Positions 35,036 to 43,232 of a DNA stretch of 64,000 nt are shown here, in pieces. The position numbers and the translations under genes are program-made. The notes under the pieces were generated by a model. The model had not been told where the DNA came from, searched no databases, and saw only the letters and a program-made list of their open reading frames with translations. Source of the DNA: Agreia sp. VKM Ac-1783 (GTDB taxonomy: Bacteria; Actinomycetota; Actinomycetes; Actinomycetales; Microbacteriaceae); NCBI RefSeq assembly GCF_900177765.1, contig NZ_FXWI01000003.1:1-64000 (forward strand). The letters run 5' to 3'. The first letter of the stretch is position 1, and each line of letters starts with the position of its first letter.

Positions 35036-35477
35036 GAGTCAAGGCGCTTCGGGAATCGAATTGAGCACGTCATTGGGGTACCTGATGAAAGAGGTGGCCA
35101 GTGCCTTGCGCGCGGCGATGGAGGCCGTGCTGCGCCCGCTCGGGATGAGTGTGACCCACTACTCGTGCCTCGAGCTGCTCGCCCAACGGCCCGGCCTGTC
35201 GAACTCCGAACTCGCCCGGGGAACCTTCGTGACCCGACAGGCGATGAACGTTCTGTTGCAGGCGCTCGAGGCTGACGGGCTCGTGACGCGTTCCGAGCAG
35301 CCCGCATCGGGGCGAGCACTGCCCACGCAGCTGACCGCCGCGGGCCGCGCCCAGCTCGCAACGGCGAGTGCCGCGGTGAAGGGGGTCGAAGACCGCATGA
35401 AGTCGCAGCTCTCGTCGAAAGATCAAGACGCTCTGCGCGCGATGCTCTCGACCTGCGCGGCGTCGCTGCGCGCCTAG
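35034..35477 (+). CDS. MarR family transcriptional regulator
   Basis: A 147-residue MarR protein: SVTHYSCLELLAQRPGLSNSELARGTFVTRQAMNVLLQALEADGLV is the winged helix and ALPTQLTAAGRAQL the wing-end. It likely represses the divergent VOC gene and itself through two tandem palindromes. ATG at 35034 (MSQGASGIEL) is chosen because the longer frame from 35001 would translate operator 2. Inducer unknown. Confidence 0.87.
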   Translation: MSQGASGIELSTSLGYLMKEVASALRAAMEAVLRPLGMSVTHYSCLELLAQRPGLSNSELARGTFVTRQAMNVLLQALEADGLVTRSEQPASGRALPTQLTAAGRAQLATASAAVKGVEDRMKSQLSSKDQDALRAMLSTCAASLRA

Positions 35478-35493
35478 CTCATCGGGTTCCCGT

Positions 35494-35568
35494 ATTACAG
35501 GACGATGTGACCCGGTTGCGGCGCGTCACCAGAGGAAACGCCACGACCGGGCCGATTTGTCCTGTAAT
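35494..35568. repeat. 10-bp inverted repeat with 55-base middle between convergent genes
   Basis: ATTACAGGAC (35494-35503) is inverted exactly at 35559-35568, with a nested CCCGG/CCGGG stem in the middle. It lies between the marR-like gene (ends 35477) and a leftward membrane-protein gene (ends 35581). A bidirectional terminator-like structure is likely. Confidence 0.7.
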
Positions 35569-35580
35569 CAGAAAATCGGC

Positions 35581-35910
35581 CTAGGCCGGATCCGACAGCA
35601 CCCCTGAGATCAGCGCGATGCCACCGGCGACGAAAGCGACGAGAGCGATGGATGCCAGTGCCGACGCCACCGCGGCCTGCAACGCCCAGCCGCGGGCCCG
35701 CGGAATGAGGCAGACGAGAAGAAGTGCCGCCGTCGGCGCGACCAGGCAGGCGATGAGGCCGGTGTCGGAGATGGTGACCCCGAGCGCGCTGAGAATGAGG
35801 TAGCAGAGTGGCACCCCAGCGACGCCGACGATGGCCCCGACGGCGATCGCGCCCGGCCTCAGCCTGCGAGGCGAGGGGCGGCTCTCGGCGAGCGGGGCGG
35901 TCGTGGGCAT
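35581..35910 (-). CDS. Small membrane protein with three hydrophobic segments
   Basis: A 109-residue protein with segments AIAVGAIVGVAGVPLCYLIL, LIACLVAPTAALLLVCLI and AAVASALASIALVAFVAGGIALI. AAGGA lies before the ATG at 35910. No known motif. It is read toward the MarR gene and ends at the long inverted repeat. Confidence 0.65.
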   Translation of the reverse strand: MPTTAPLAESRPSPRRLRPGAIAVGAIVGVAGVPLCYLILSALGVTISDTGLIACLVAPTAALLLVCLIPRARGWALQAAVASALASIALVAFVAGGIALISGVLSDPA

Positions 35911-36065
35911 GCGCCCATCCTTCACCCATCGGTGGCCGAAGGGAACAGGCGTCGCCCGCTGAAGCTGCCGCAGAGAATCGTTCGATACGATGCTGAGGCA
36001 CGAGCAGAGCCGATCGTCACGGTCGGTGGCTGCGTCCTGATCTCCGACAGAGAAGTAGACCGTAG

Positions 36066-36905
36066 ATGACCGCATCGACCATCGACCCCTCAATCGCCCG
36101 CTCCTGGCTGCTCGTTTCAGGCATCAGATCCGAAGAGTTCGATGCGGCCAGCGATTCTCGCGCTGACCAGATCATTCTCGATATCGAAGACGCCGTCGAT
36201 CCCAAGCTGAAGGCGGATGCGCGCGGCTCGGTCATCGATTGGCTCACCGCCGGCGGCGCCGGCTGGGTGCGCATCAACGACCGCAGCACAGAGTTCTGGA
36301 GCGACGACGTCGACGGCCTCAAGGGTGTTCCGGGCCTCTCGGGCGTGATGCTCGCCAAGACCGAATCTGCCGAGCACGTCACCGAGACGTTCGACCGCCT
36401 CGGCGGCACGGTACCCGTTCTCGCGCTCGTCGAGTCGGCGCTGGGAATCGAGGAGGCGCCGTCGATCGCCCGGGCTCGCGGAGCCTTCCGGCTCGGCTTC
36501 GGCAGCGGCGACTATCGGCGCGACACGGGCACGAGCGCCGACGATCTCGCCATGGCGTATCCGCGTTCGCGCCTCGTCGTGGCCAGCCGCATCGGCAATC
36601 TGCCCGGCCCAATCGATGGCCCGACGGTTGGCAGCAGCCACCCGGTGCTGCGGCAGAAGTCGGAGCACGCCGTGGCCATGGGGCTCACGGGCAAGCTGTG
36701 TCTCGACCTCGATCAGCTCTCGGTGATCAACGAGACCATCAGCCCCACGGTGTCGGATGCGACGTGGGCACGCGACTTCCTCGACGACTTCGAATCGCGT
36801 GGCCGGGTCATCCGCGACGGAAGCGACCTGCCGAGGCTCGGCCGCGCCGAGAAGATCGACCGCCTTGCCAAGGCATTCGGGATCCAGCCGATCGCGCGCC
36901 GCTAG
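36066..36905 (+). CDS. HpcH/HpaI-fold CoA-ester lyase (CitE-like)
   Basis: A 279-residue TIM-barrel protein: LLVSGIRSEEF, LDIEDAVDPKLKADAR (metal Glu/Asp), WVRINDR, VMLAKTESAEHV and VLALVESALGIEEAP. This is the citrate-lyase beta-subunit-like pattern for Mg2+-dependent cleavage of CoA thioesters such as citramalyl- or malyl-CoA. No alpha or gamma lyase subunits are nearby, so it is a stand-alone CitE-like enzyme with unknown substrate. Confidence 0.85.
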   Translation: MTASTIDPSIARSWLLVSGIRSEEFDAASDSRADQIILDIEDAVDPKLKADARGSVIDWLTAGGAGWVRINDRSTEFWSDDVDGLKGVPGLSGVMLAKTESAEHVTETFDRLGGTVPVLALVESALGIEEAPSIARARGAFRLGFGSGDYRRDTGTSADDLAMAYPRSRLVVASRIGNLPGPIDGPTVGSSHPVLRQKSEHAVAMGLTGKLCLDLDQLSVINETISPTVSDATWARDFLDDFESRGRVIRDGSDLPRLGRAEKIDRLAKAFGIQPIARR

Positions 36906-36955
36906 CAGCGGGCGGAGTGCCGGAGGGCGCCCACTACCGGCACCCGCCGCAGGGG

Positions 36956-37981
36956 CTAGACCGCGCTCGAGTTGGCCCAGAGGTTGATGTCGCGGTCGCC
37001 GGCCAACTCGTCGATGCTCGAGAGCTCGTCGCTCGTGAACGCGAGATTCTGCACCGCGCCCAGGTTGTCGTCGAGCTGCTTCACCGACGAGGCACCGATC
37101 AGCACCGAGGTCACGCGCTCGTCACGAAGCGCCCACGACAGCGCCAGCTGCGCGAGCGTCTGCCCGCGCCCTGAAGCGATCTCGTTGAGTCCCCGAACCC
37201 GCGCGAGTGTCTCGTCGGTCAGCATCCGCTTCTGCATCGAGCCGCCTCGCGCGCCGCGCGAATCGGCGGGGATGCCGTCGAGGTAGCGGTCGGTGAGCAG
37301 GCCCTGAGCGAGCGGTGAGAAGGCGATGCATCCCACACCGAGGTCGCCGAGAGTGTCGAGCAGGCCGTCCTCGATCCAGCGGTTGAACATCGAGTACGAC
37401 GGCTGGTGGATGAGCAGGGGAGTGCCGAGGTCGGCGAGGATACGAGCGGCCTCCACGGTGCGCTCGGGCGAGTAGCTCGAGATGCCGGCGTAGAGAGCCC
37501 GCCCTGACTGCACTGCCGTGTGCAGTGCGCCCATCGTCTCTTCGAGGGGAGTATCGGGGTCGGCGCGGTGGCTGTAGAAGATGTCGACGTAGTCGACGCC
37601 CATGCGGGCCAGAGATTGATCGAGCGAGGCGAGCAGGTACTTGCGCGAGCCATGGTCGCCATAGGGGCCGGGCCACATGTCGTAGCCGGCCTTCGTCGAG
37701 AGCACGAGCTCGTCTCGATAGCCAGCGAAGTCCTCGGCGAAGATGCGGCCGAAGTTGGTTTCGGCGCTGCCATAGGGCGGACCGTAGTTGTTCGCGAGAT
37801 CGAAGTGCGTGACTCCCGAGTCGAACGCGCGGCGCAGGATCGCGCGCTGCGTCTCGATGGCCACGTCGTCACCGAAGTTCTGCCAGAGCCCGAGCGACAC
37901 GGCGGGCAGTTTGAGGCCGCTTCGGCCCGTACGTCGATAGGGAAAGCTGTCGTAACGGGCGGGGTATGCGAGGTAGGTCAT
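36956..37981 (-). CDS. Aldo/keto reductase, YghZ/MgrA (L-glyceraldehyde 3-phosphate reductase) type
   Basis: A 341-residue AKR. FPYRRTGRSGLKLPAVSLGLWQNFG and THFDLANNYGPPYGSAE are the AKR14/YghZ hallmarks, Lys is in STKAGYDMWPGPYG and His in FYSHRADPDTPLEE. Family members reduce methylglyoxal or L-glyceraldehyde 3-phosphate and related aldehydes. I start at the ATG at 37981; a GTG at 37999 is also possible. Confidence 0.88.
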   Translation of the reverse strand: MTYLAYPARYDSFPYRRTGRSGLKLPAVSLGLWQNFGDDVAIETQRAILRRAFDSGVTHFDLANNYGPPYGSAETNFGRIFAEDFAGYRDELVLSTKAGYDMWPGPYGDHGSRKYLLASLDQSLARMGVDYVDIFYSHRADPDTPLEETMGALHTAVQSGRALYAGISSYSPERTVEAARILADLGTPLLIHQPSYSMFNRWIEDGLLDTLGDLGVGCIAFSPLAQGLLTDRYLDGIPADSRGARGGSMQKRMLTDETLARVRGLNEIASGRGQTLAQLALSWALRDERVTSVLIGASSVKQLDDNLGAVQNLAFTSDELSSIDELAGDRDINLWANSSAV

Positions 37982-38066
37982 CTCTCGATCATGGGTCACC
38001 GAGCGGATGCCGCGCTACCCGGTTGCGCTGTCGGCGAGGCTGCCCAGAAAAAAGTTTGGCGAAGGT

Positions 38067-38132
38067 GCATCCAAACGATGACCTCCGAGGGAAGTGCTCT
38101 GTGTAGGCAGTTTTCTCTCCGCCCCTCGGGGC
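38067..38132 (+). promoter_or_regulatory. Candidate ECF-type promoter and leader hairpin of the DUF4397 operon
   Basis: GCATCC at 38067-38072 resembles the CATCC-type minus-35 used by SigK-like factors, with G-rich sequence at the expected minus-10 distance. Downstream, CGCCCC-TC-GGGGCG (38119-38132) forms a short leader hairpin just before AGGAGG. The sigma link is inferred from the sigma/anti-sigma genes of the same locus. Confidence 0.3.
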
Positions 38133-38149
38133 GCTAACAGGAGGTACCC

Positions 38150-38980
38150 ATGCGCAAGACCCTCATCGTCGGCATCGCCGCCGGCGCGCTCGTCGCCGTT
38201 GCAGCCGCTCTCCCCGCATCGGCAGCGGAAGGCGACGCTCAGCTGTCGGTGCTGCACGCCGTTCCCGGCGTCACCGTCGACGTCTACGTCAACGGAGCGC
38301 TGACTCTCGACGACTTCACGCCAGGAACACTCGCCGGTCCGCTTCCGCTGCCGGCCGGAACCTACTCCGTTGCGATCACCGCTTCCGACGCGGCCGACGC
38401 CAGTTCGCCCGTCATCGGTCCGGTCGACCTCACGCTTGCAGCGAATGGAAACTACACCGCCGTCGCGCACCTCGATGCGGCGGGAAAGCCCACGGCGACC
38501 CTCTTCACGAATGACACAGCCACCCTCGCCGCCGGCGAGGGACGCCTGACCGTGCGCCACGTCGCCGCCGCCCCCGCGGTCGACGTTCTCGCCGGAGGCA
38601 GCCCCGTGATCACGAACCTCGCGAACCCGGGCGAGTCCGTGCTCACCCTTCCCGCCGGCACCGTGTCGGCGTCGGTCGCCGCCACAGGAACCACCGACCC
38701 TGTGATCGGCCCGGCCGACGTCGACGTGGCCGAGGGAACGAACACCATCGTCTACGCGTGGGGCAGCCTCGCTGACGGCAACCTGGCTCTCGCCGTGCAG
38801 ACCATCGGCGGTCTGCACTCGAACCCCGGCGGAGTTCCCGCGGGAACGGCGGGTCTCGTCGCGACCAACAAGCCCGCTGACACGTCTGGTCTGCTGATCG
38901 GCGGTGCGTTCGCTCTGCTGCTCGCCGCGCTCGGCGCGGGCGTCGTTCGCAAGCGCCTGCTGGCGAAGGACGCGCGCTGA
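38150..38980 (+). CDS. DUF4397 surface protein with sorting-signal-like tail
   Basis: A 276-residue secreted protein. The signal peptide ends near ASAA (about 26). Two related DUF4397 halves follow (AQLSVLHAVPGVTVDVYVNG and GRLTVRHVAAAPAVDVLAGG), each a beta-sandwich-like unit. The C-terminus, PADTSG then LLIGGAFALLLAALGAGVV then RKRLLAKD, has the layout of a cell-wall sorting signal without a canonical LPXTG. The next gene is a sortase, so it is the likely substrate. AGGAGG lies before the ATG. It resembles the surface targets of SigK systems. Confidence 0.85.
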   Translation: MRKTLIVGIAAGALVAVAAALPASAAEGDAQLSVLHAVPGVTVDVYVNGALTLDDFTPGTLAGPLPLPAGTYSVAITASDAADASSPVIGPVDLTLAANGNYTAVAHLDAAGKPTATLFTNDTATLAAGEGRLTVRHVAAAPAVDVLAGGSPVITNLANPGESVLTLPAGTVSASVAATGTTDPVIGPADVDVAEGTNTIVYAWGSLADGNLALAVQTIGGLHSNPGGVPAGTAGLVATNKPADTSGLLIGGAFALLLAALGAGVVRKRLLAKDAR

Positions 38981-39690
38981 CCGGCAGCCGCACCCCAGCC
39001 GCCGCGGTCCGGGCTCACGCAGCCCGGGCCGCGGCGTTCGGCGCGCTCGCGCTGGCGTCGGTTCTGCTCGTCACCGGATGCGGCGCGGCTCCCGCGTCGG
39101 TCGGCTCCCCGACGCCGACCGCGGTCGAGGAGTCTTCGAAACCCACGCCGACACCCACCGCGACCAGCGCGCCCGCCGCACCGGCGGCATCCGGGGTGCC
39201 TCGCACCGACGCGGCCCTCGGGGCGCATCCGGCCGAACCCGTGGTGCAGCCAGCCCGGGTGCAGGTTCCGTCGCTGGGGATCGATGTCGCCGTCTCACCG
39301 GAGGGCGTCGACGCGAAGGGCGCCCTTGCGCTCTCGGATGACCCGGCGATCGCGTCGTGGTATCGCTACGGGCCGACGCCCTGGAGCGCCTCCGGTACCA
39401 GCGTGATCGCCGCCCACGTCGACTCGTTCGACTACGGGGTCGGTCAGTTCGCGCTGCTCAAGGATGCGCCGTCTGGCACCGAGGTCGTGACGACGTCGGT
39501 CGACGGGCAGACGGCGAGGTTCTCGGTTGAGAGCGTCTCGATGGTCGACAAGACCGGCGTCGATTGGGCCGCCGTGTTCGACCGCGCAGGGGCGCACCGG
39601 CTGGCGCTCATCACCTGCGGGGGAGAGTTCAACTACAGCACCGGTCACTACCTCAGCAACGTGATCGTCTACGCGGTGCCGATCGCGTGA
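38977..39690 (+). CDS. Class F sortase, lipoprotein, apparent CTG start
   Basis: A 237-residue protein if read from CTG 38977, which overlaps the upstream TGA (CTGA) and has GAAGGA six bases before it. Only this start gives the full lipoprotein signal ending VLLVTGC; the next standard start (GTG 39196) loses it. After a Thr/Pro linker the sortase domain carries AAHVDSF (catalytic His) and ITCGGEFNYSTGHYLSN (catalytic Cys). The Arg expected a few residues after the Cys in class F sortases is not seen. It probably acts on the DUF4397 protein. Confidence 0.8.
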   Translation: MTGSRTPAAAVRAHAARAAAFGALALASVLLVTGCGAAPASVGSPTPTAVEESSKPTPTPTATSAPAAPAASGVPRTDAALGAHPAEPVVQPARVQVPSLGIDVAVSPEGVDAKGALALSDDPAIASWYRYGPTPWSASGTSVIAAHVDSFDYGVGQFALLKDAPSGTEVVTTSVDGQTARFSVESVSMVDKTGVDWAAVFDRAGAHRLALITCGGEFNYSTGHYLSNVIVYAVPIA

Positions 39691-39804
39691 TGGGTGATGC
39701 CAAGTATGCTCGACCGTACGCTGACTCATCGCCCAGAATCCCCCTCCGATCCCAGGTTTTCGCCTCGAGCGATCGGGGTGTCCACCAGGAAGCCGCACGC
39801 TGAC

Positions 39805-40359
39805 GTGACCGACGTATCCACCGACGACGCCGCGCTGGTCGACGCCTTCTGCTCGGGCGACGACCGCGCCTTGGCGGGCGTCTACGAACGCTGGTCGTCG
39901 CTCGTGTACACGTTGGCGCTGCGGTCGTTGGGCGACTCGCGCGACGCGGAGGACGTGACTCAGAAGGTCTTCGTCGCCGCGTGGAGAGGGCGCGAGAAGT
40001 ACGACCCCGCGAGGGCGAGCATGGGGAGCTGGCTGGTGGGGATCACGCGGCACTCGATCGCCGATGCTCACGAGACACGTAGCCGGATGCGCCGGGCTGA
40101 TGAGGCGCACGTGCTCGAGAACGCGATGGCGATCACCGACGATACGGCGCATGTGGCCGATAGGTTGATGATGGCCGACGAGCTCGAGCGTCTCGACCCG
40201 GTGCCCCGCACGATCATGAAGCTGGCCTTCTTCGCTGATCTGACGCACGCTCAGATCGCGGAGAAGCTCGAGTTGCCTCTGGGTACCGTGAAAAGTCATA
40301 TCCGTCGAAGTCTGTCTCGGCTACGAATACGTTTGGAGGTGAACGATGGCACACATTGA
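39805..40359 (+). CDS. ECF RNA polymerase sigma factor, SigK-like
   Basis: A 184-residue sigma-70 family factor. Region 2 runs [50 protein letters not shown], region 4 [38 protein letters not shown]. It overlaps the downstream RskA-like gene by 14 bases, the classic sigK-rskA layout. I start at GTG 39805; an ATG at 39694 would add a poorly conserved N-terminal tail. It probably drives the envelope genes just upstream and itself. Confidence 0.87.
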   Translation: MTDVSTDDAALVDAFCSGDDRALAGVYERWSSLVYTLALRSLGDSRDAEDVTQKVFVAAWRGREKYDPARASMGSWLVGITRHSIADAHETRSRMRRADEAHVLENAMAITDDTAHVADRLMMADELERLDPVPRTIMKLAFFADLTHAQIAEKLELPLGTVKSHIRRSLSRLRIRLEVNDGTH

Positions 40360-41131
40360 TGCAGACCAGCTGGCCCTGATCGGGCTGGGCGAACTCTCGC
40401 CGAGCGACGAGGAGGCCGCCCACTTGGCGTCGTGCGCAGCGTGCGAAATCGACCTGCGCGAGCTGCAGGCGGTCGTTCACCTGGGCCGCTCGGCCGTGGG
40501 CGTGTCGCTCGACGCACCGCCACCCGAGGTGTGGGAGCGCATCCGCGCCGAGGTCGAGGCTGGCGAGTCGTCGGCCGTCGAGACCGGCGAGTCGTCGCCC
40601 GTGGAGGGTGAGCGTGCCGAGCCGTCGACCGCGACAGCCCATGTCGCCCCGCGACGGCGCCGCCGCCGGTGGAGCACTCGCTTCGTCGTGCCCGTGACTG
40701 TCGCCGCGTTGGTTGTGGGGATCGTCGCGGGAACCGGAATCGGCTCCTGGTGGCAGTCCTCTCAGAACGCCCAGACCGGAATCGCGCTGGCGGGGGCCGA
40801 ACTCGATCCATTCCCCGACTGGGCGAAGTCCCGGGGTAGCGCGGTGGTCGAAGTGCTGCCGAACGGAACGCGACAGGTGGTCGTCGACGTCGATACGGCG
40901 GGCGAACCTGGCCCGTCAGACGCGAAGCTGCGCGAAGTGTGGCTCATAGCAGCCGATGGAACCGGCCTCGTCAGCATCGGCTATCTCGACGGCTCCGAGG
41001 GGATCTTCGAGGTTCCGTCGGGAGTAGATCTCGCCAAGTACTCACTCGTCGACGTCTCGGCCGAGCCCGACAACGGAGACACGACGCACTCGGGCAACTC
41101 GATCGTGCGGGGCGAACTGCGCACGATCTGA
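40346..41131 (+). CDS. Anti-sigma factor, RskA-like
   Basis: A 261-residue membrane anti-sigma factor. The N-terminal zinc anti-sigma motif HLASCAAC (H-x3-C-x2-C, about 28-35) binds the sigma factor, a single membrane segment [24 protein letters not shown] lies near residue 115-138, and the outer part is the RskA domain ([19 protein letters not shown]). Regulated proteolysis would release the sigma factor. The linker contains a duplicated acidic [14 protein letters not shown] stretch. Confidence 0.88.
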   Translation: MAHIDADQLALIGLGELSPSDEEAAHLASCAACEIDLRELQAVVHLGRSAVGVSLDAPPPEVWERIRAEVEAGESSAVETGESSPVEGERAEPSTATAHVAPRRRRRRWSTRFVVPVTVAALVVGIVAGTGIGSWWQSSQNAQTGIALAGAELDPFPDWAKSRGSAVVEVLPNGTRQVVVDVDTAGEPGPSDAKLREVWLIAADGTGLVSIGYLDGSEGIFEVPSGVDLAKYSLVDVSAEPDNGDTTHSGNSIVRGELRTI

Positions 41132-41139
41132 TCGGCAGC

Positions 41140-41195
41140 GAGATGTCGCAGATGGCGACCTGGACGCGATGTCAGGTCGCCATCTGCGACATCTC
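41140..41195. repeat. Perfect 23-bp inverted repeat between convergent genes
   Basis: The longest perfect arms in the window: 41140-41162 with 41173-41195 and a 10-base middle. The left arm begins GAGATGTCGCAG. It lies between the anti-sigma gene (ends 41131) and a leftward gene whose TGA stop uses the last bases of the right arm. Confidence 0.9.
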
Positions 41196-41457
41196 AGTCG
41201 TCGTCGCTTGCGCGCTCGACGTCTGAACTGTTCGAGATGTCGACGGCTCCGTCGGCACCGCTGCCATTGCCTTCGGTGCGGGCACGGTTCTTGCCCTCGT
41301 CGACAACGCGGATGCTGCGGAGATCGTCGTCGAGTCCTCCGTCGCGGGCGTTGTCGGCCTTGATCTGATCTTCGCGCCCGGCCCGCTTCTCTTCTTCGGT
41401 CGCTTCGTTCGCGCCGTCCATGATGGGGGCGTCCTGGGTCTTGTCGTGTGAGCTCAT
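41194..41457 (-). CDS. Small acidic hypothetical protein, 87 aa
   Basis: A charged, probably disordered protein (SSHDKTQDAPIMDGANEATE, then a Gly/Asp-rich tail ending SDVERASDDD). I use the ATG at 41457. Short acidic disordered proteins of this type occur in actinobacteria, but I recognise no function. The stop falls in the adjacent inverted repeat. Confidence 0.5.
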   Translation of the reverse strand: MSSHDKTQDAPIMDGANEATEEEKRAGREDQIKADNARDGGLDDDLRSIRVVDEGKNRARTEGNGSGADGAVDISNSSDVERASDDD

Positions 41458-41553
41458 ATCGGAATCGTACGGCGGGGCCGTGACCACCGACATCCCCTTG
41501 CGCTGGCGACGTACTCGGTCGTCGATTCGCCGACCGCATGATGCCGAGCCCGG

Positions 41554-42096
41554 CTAGTACTCCAGCTCGGCGCTCGTCAGCACCGTGGCGAAGCTGCCGT
41601 CGAGCGCTGCCATGAACGACGCGTGCACCGTGGCGCCCGGGATCACCGCGTCGCCGAAGCTGAGGTCGGGAGCGGCGCAGGCGTCGCTCACGACGGTGAC
41701 CTCGAATCCCAGCTCGCTGGCGGCGCGGGTCGTGGAGTCGATGCACATGCTGCTCATCATGCCGACGACGACGAACTCGGTGATGCCCTCGTCGGCGAGC
41801 AGCTGCTGCAGGCCCGTTCCGATGAAGCTGTTGGGCTCGTGCTTCTCGAGCACGATCTCGTCGCCGACCGGCGCGACGAGCGGATGGATGCCGATGCCCG
41901 GCGTGCCCGGCACGAAGAAGGGGGCGTCAGACTCTGTCGAGACGTGAAAGATGTGCACGACGAGCTCGCCGGATGCGCGGAAGTCGTCGAGAACCGTGCG
42001 CGCCGCGGCGGCCGCGGCGTCTGGCTCGACAAGCGGAAAAGCGCCCCCGTCGAAGTAATCGAGTTGGATGTCGACGATGAGGAGAGCGCGAGTCAT
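41554..42096 (-). CDS. Isochorismatase-family cysteine hydrolase
   Basis: A 180-residue cysteine hydrolase. The catalytic Asp is in LLIVDIQLDYF, Lys in VLEKHEPNSFIGT, and Cys in GMMSSMCIDST with the usual cis-peptide context. Relatives hydrolyse nicotinamide, isochorismate, or amides of small acids. HIFHVSTESDAPFFVPGTPG resembles uncharacterised hydrolases rather than nicotinamidase, which would show metal-binding His residues. Confidence 0.88.
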   Translation of the reverse strand: MTRALLIVDIQLDYFDGGAFPLVEPDAAAAAARTVLDDFRASGELVVHIFHVSTESDAPFFVPGTPGIGIHPLVAPVGDEIVLEKHEPNSFIGTGLQQLLADEGITEFVVVGMMSSMCIDSTTRAASELGFEVTVVSDACAAPDLSFGDAVIPGATVHASFMAALDGSFATVLTSAELEY

Positions 42097-42229
42097 CCGC
42101 TCAGTATGACGCCCTGTGCGCGGCGACAGAAGCGGGGCAAGCGCGAACCTGGCGGTCGTCTGTGCCCCCGAGCTTTGTCGGCATAACCGCATCCGGCTGT
42201 GGGGCGGCTCTCAGCCGACGACTCAAGAA

Positions 42230-42247
42230 TAGTTGTCATGACAACTA
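42230..42247. promoter_or_regulatory. Perfect 18-bp palindrome upstream of lipoprotein gene
   Basis: TAGTTGTCATGACAACTA reads identically on both strands and lies 17 bases before the likely ATG of the double-SnoaL lipoprotein. It looks like a MarR- or TetR-type operator, but no regulator gene is adjacent. Confidence 0.75.
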
Positions 42248-42264
42248 AAAGAGGAACCCTCAGT

Positions 42265-43212
42265 ATGGTCACTCGGGTGGCGGCGGCCGTTGCCGGCGTC
42301 GCCATTCTTGCCGGATGCTCCACGACCGGTTCGGCGTCATCGGCCGGTGACAAGGCATCCAGCCCGACGGCTGCTGCGGTGGTCGACACAACCTCGAGCG
42401 GCGGAACGAGCGCCGACCGCTCGAACTCGACGGTCGAAGCCGCCAACGAGAAGACGGTGCTCACCCTCATCGCGGATGTCTTCCCCGATCCCACGTCGGC
42501 CAAAGCCAAGGCCGAGGCCGAGGCCGTGATCGCCCCCGACGCGGTGGCGCACGGATCCGGCCTGACCGCGGGACCGAGCGGCCTGCTCGACCAGTTCGCG
42601 GCGGCGCACACCCGCGTCGCCAACGCCCAGGCTGTCGTCAAGCACGAGGCCGCCGACGGCGATCTCGTGGCCGTGCACTGGCAGGTCGCCTCCGACCCGA
42701 ACGACGAGCGCGCCGGAGAGGCCGCGGTCGACCTCTTCCGCGTGACCGACGGCAAGATCGTCGAGCGCTGGTCGTTCGCGCAGCCGATCGCGACAGGCAC
42801 CCCGGCGAGCGGCAACACGAACACCATGTTCAGCGACCTCTACGCGAACGCGGCCACGCCCGGATCGGTGACCGAGGCGCAGGAAGAGAGCAACCGGACC
42901 TTCGCGGTCGGCGCCTACAACACCCTCTTCCGAGACCAGGATGTCTCGGTGCTCGACACCTCGTTCGACCCTAGCTACCTGCAGCACAACGCCGTCGCCC
43001 CGAACGGCACGGCCGCGCTGAAGGGCTTCTTCTCCGGCTCAGCTAAGTTCCCGCCGCAGGAGTCCACGATTTCGCTCTCGGACGGCGACCTCGTGTGGAC
43101 CTTCTCGCAGAGTGTCGGCGCGAAGGCGAGCGATCCGTTCCTCGCCGCGGACATCTTCCGCGTCGACGACAAGCTCATCCGCGAGCACTGGGACGTGGTG
43201 CCCGCGAGCTGA
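42265..43212 (+). CDS. Lipoprotein with two SnoaL/NTF2-like domains
   Basis: A 315-residue lipoprotein. MVTRVAAAVAGVAILAGC is the signal with lipobox. A low-complexity Ser/Thr linker follows, then two similar NTF2-like domains (about 65-170, VLTLIADVFPDP to KIVERWSFAQ; and about 200-315, AVGAYNTLFRDQDVSVLD to KLIREHWDVVPA), each ending in the family-typical R-x-x-D-G/D-K-I/L-V/I-E-H/R-W. GAGG lies ten bases before ATG 42265. An earlier ATG at 42238 falls inside the palindrome. Probably binds a small ligand at the cell surface. Confidence 0.82.
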   Translation: MVTRVAAAVAGVAILAGCSTTGSASSAGDKASSPTAAAVVDTTSSGGTSADRSNSTVEAANEKTVLTLIADVFPDPTSAKAKAEAEAVIAPDAVAHGSGLTAGPSGLLDQFAAAHTRVANAQAVVKHEAADGDLVAVHWQVASDPNDERAGEAAVDLFRVTDGKIVERWSFAQPIATGTPASGNTNTMFSDLYANAATPGSVTEAQEESNRTFAVGAYNTLFRDQDVSVLDTSFDPSYLQHNAVAPNGTAALKGFFSGSAKFPPQESTISLSDGDLVWTFSQSVGAKASDPFLAADIFRVDDKLIREHWDVVPAS

Positions 43213-43232
43213 CCTCACGGAGCGCGGTGCCT

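Noticed and set aside
39694-39804. Longer N-terminus for the ECF sigma factor
   Set aside because: The added residues (Pro/Arg-rich) do not resemble sigma region 1 or 2, and the ECF core begins after GTG 39805.
42238-42264. Earlier ATG for the double-SnoaL lipoprotein
   Set aside because: It lies within the 18-bp palindrome and has no ribosome site, whereas ATG 42265 has GAGG ten bases upstream. A leaderless start is still possible.
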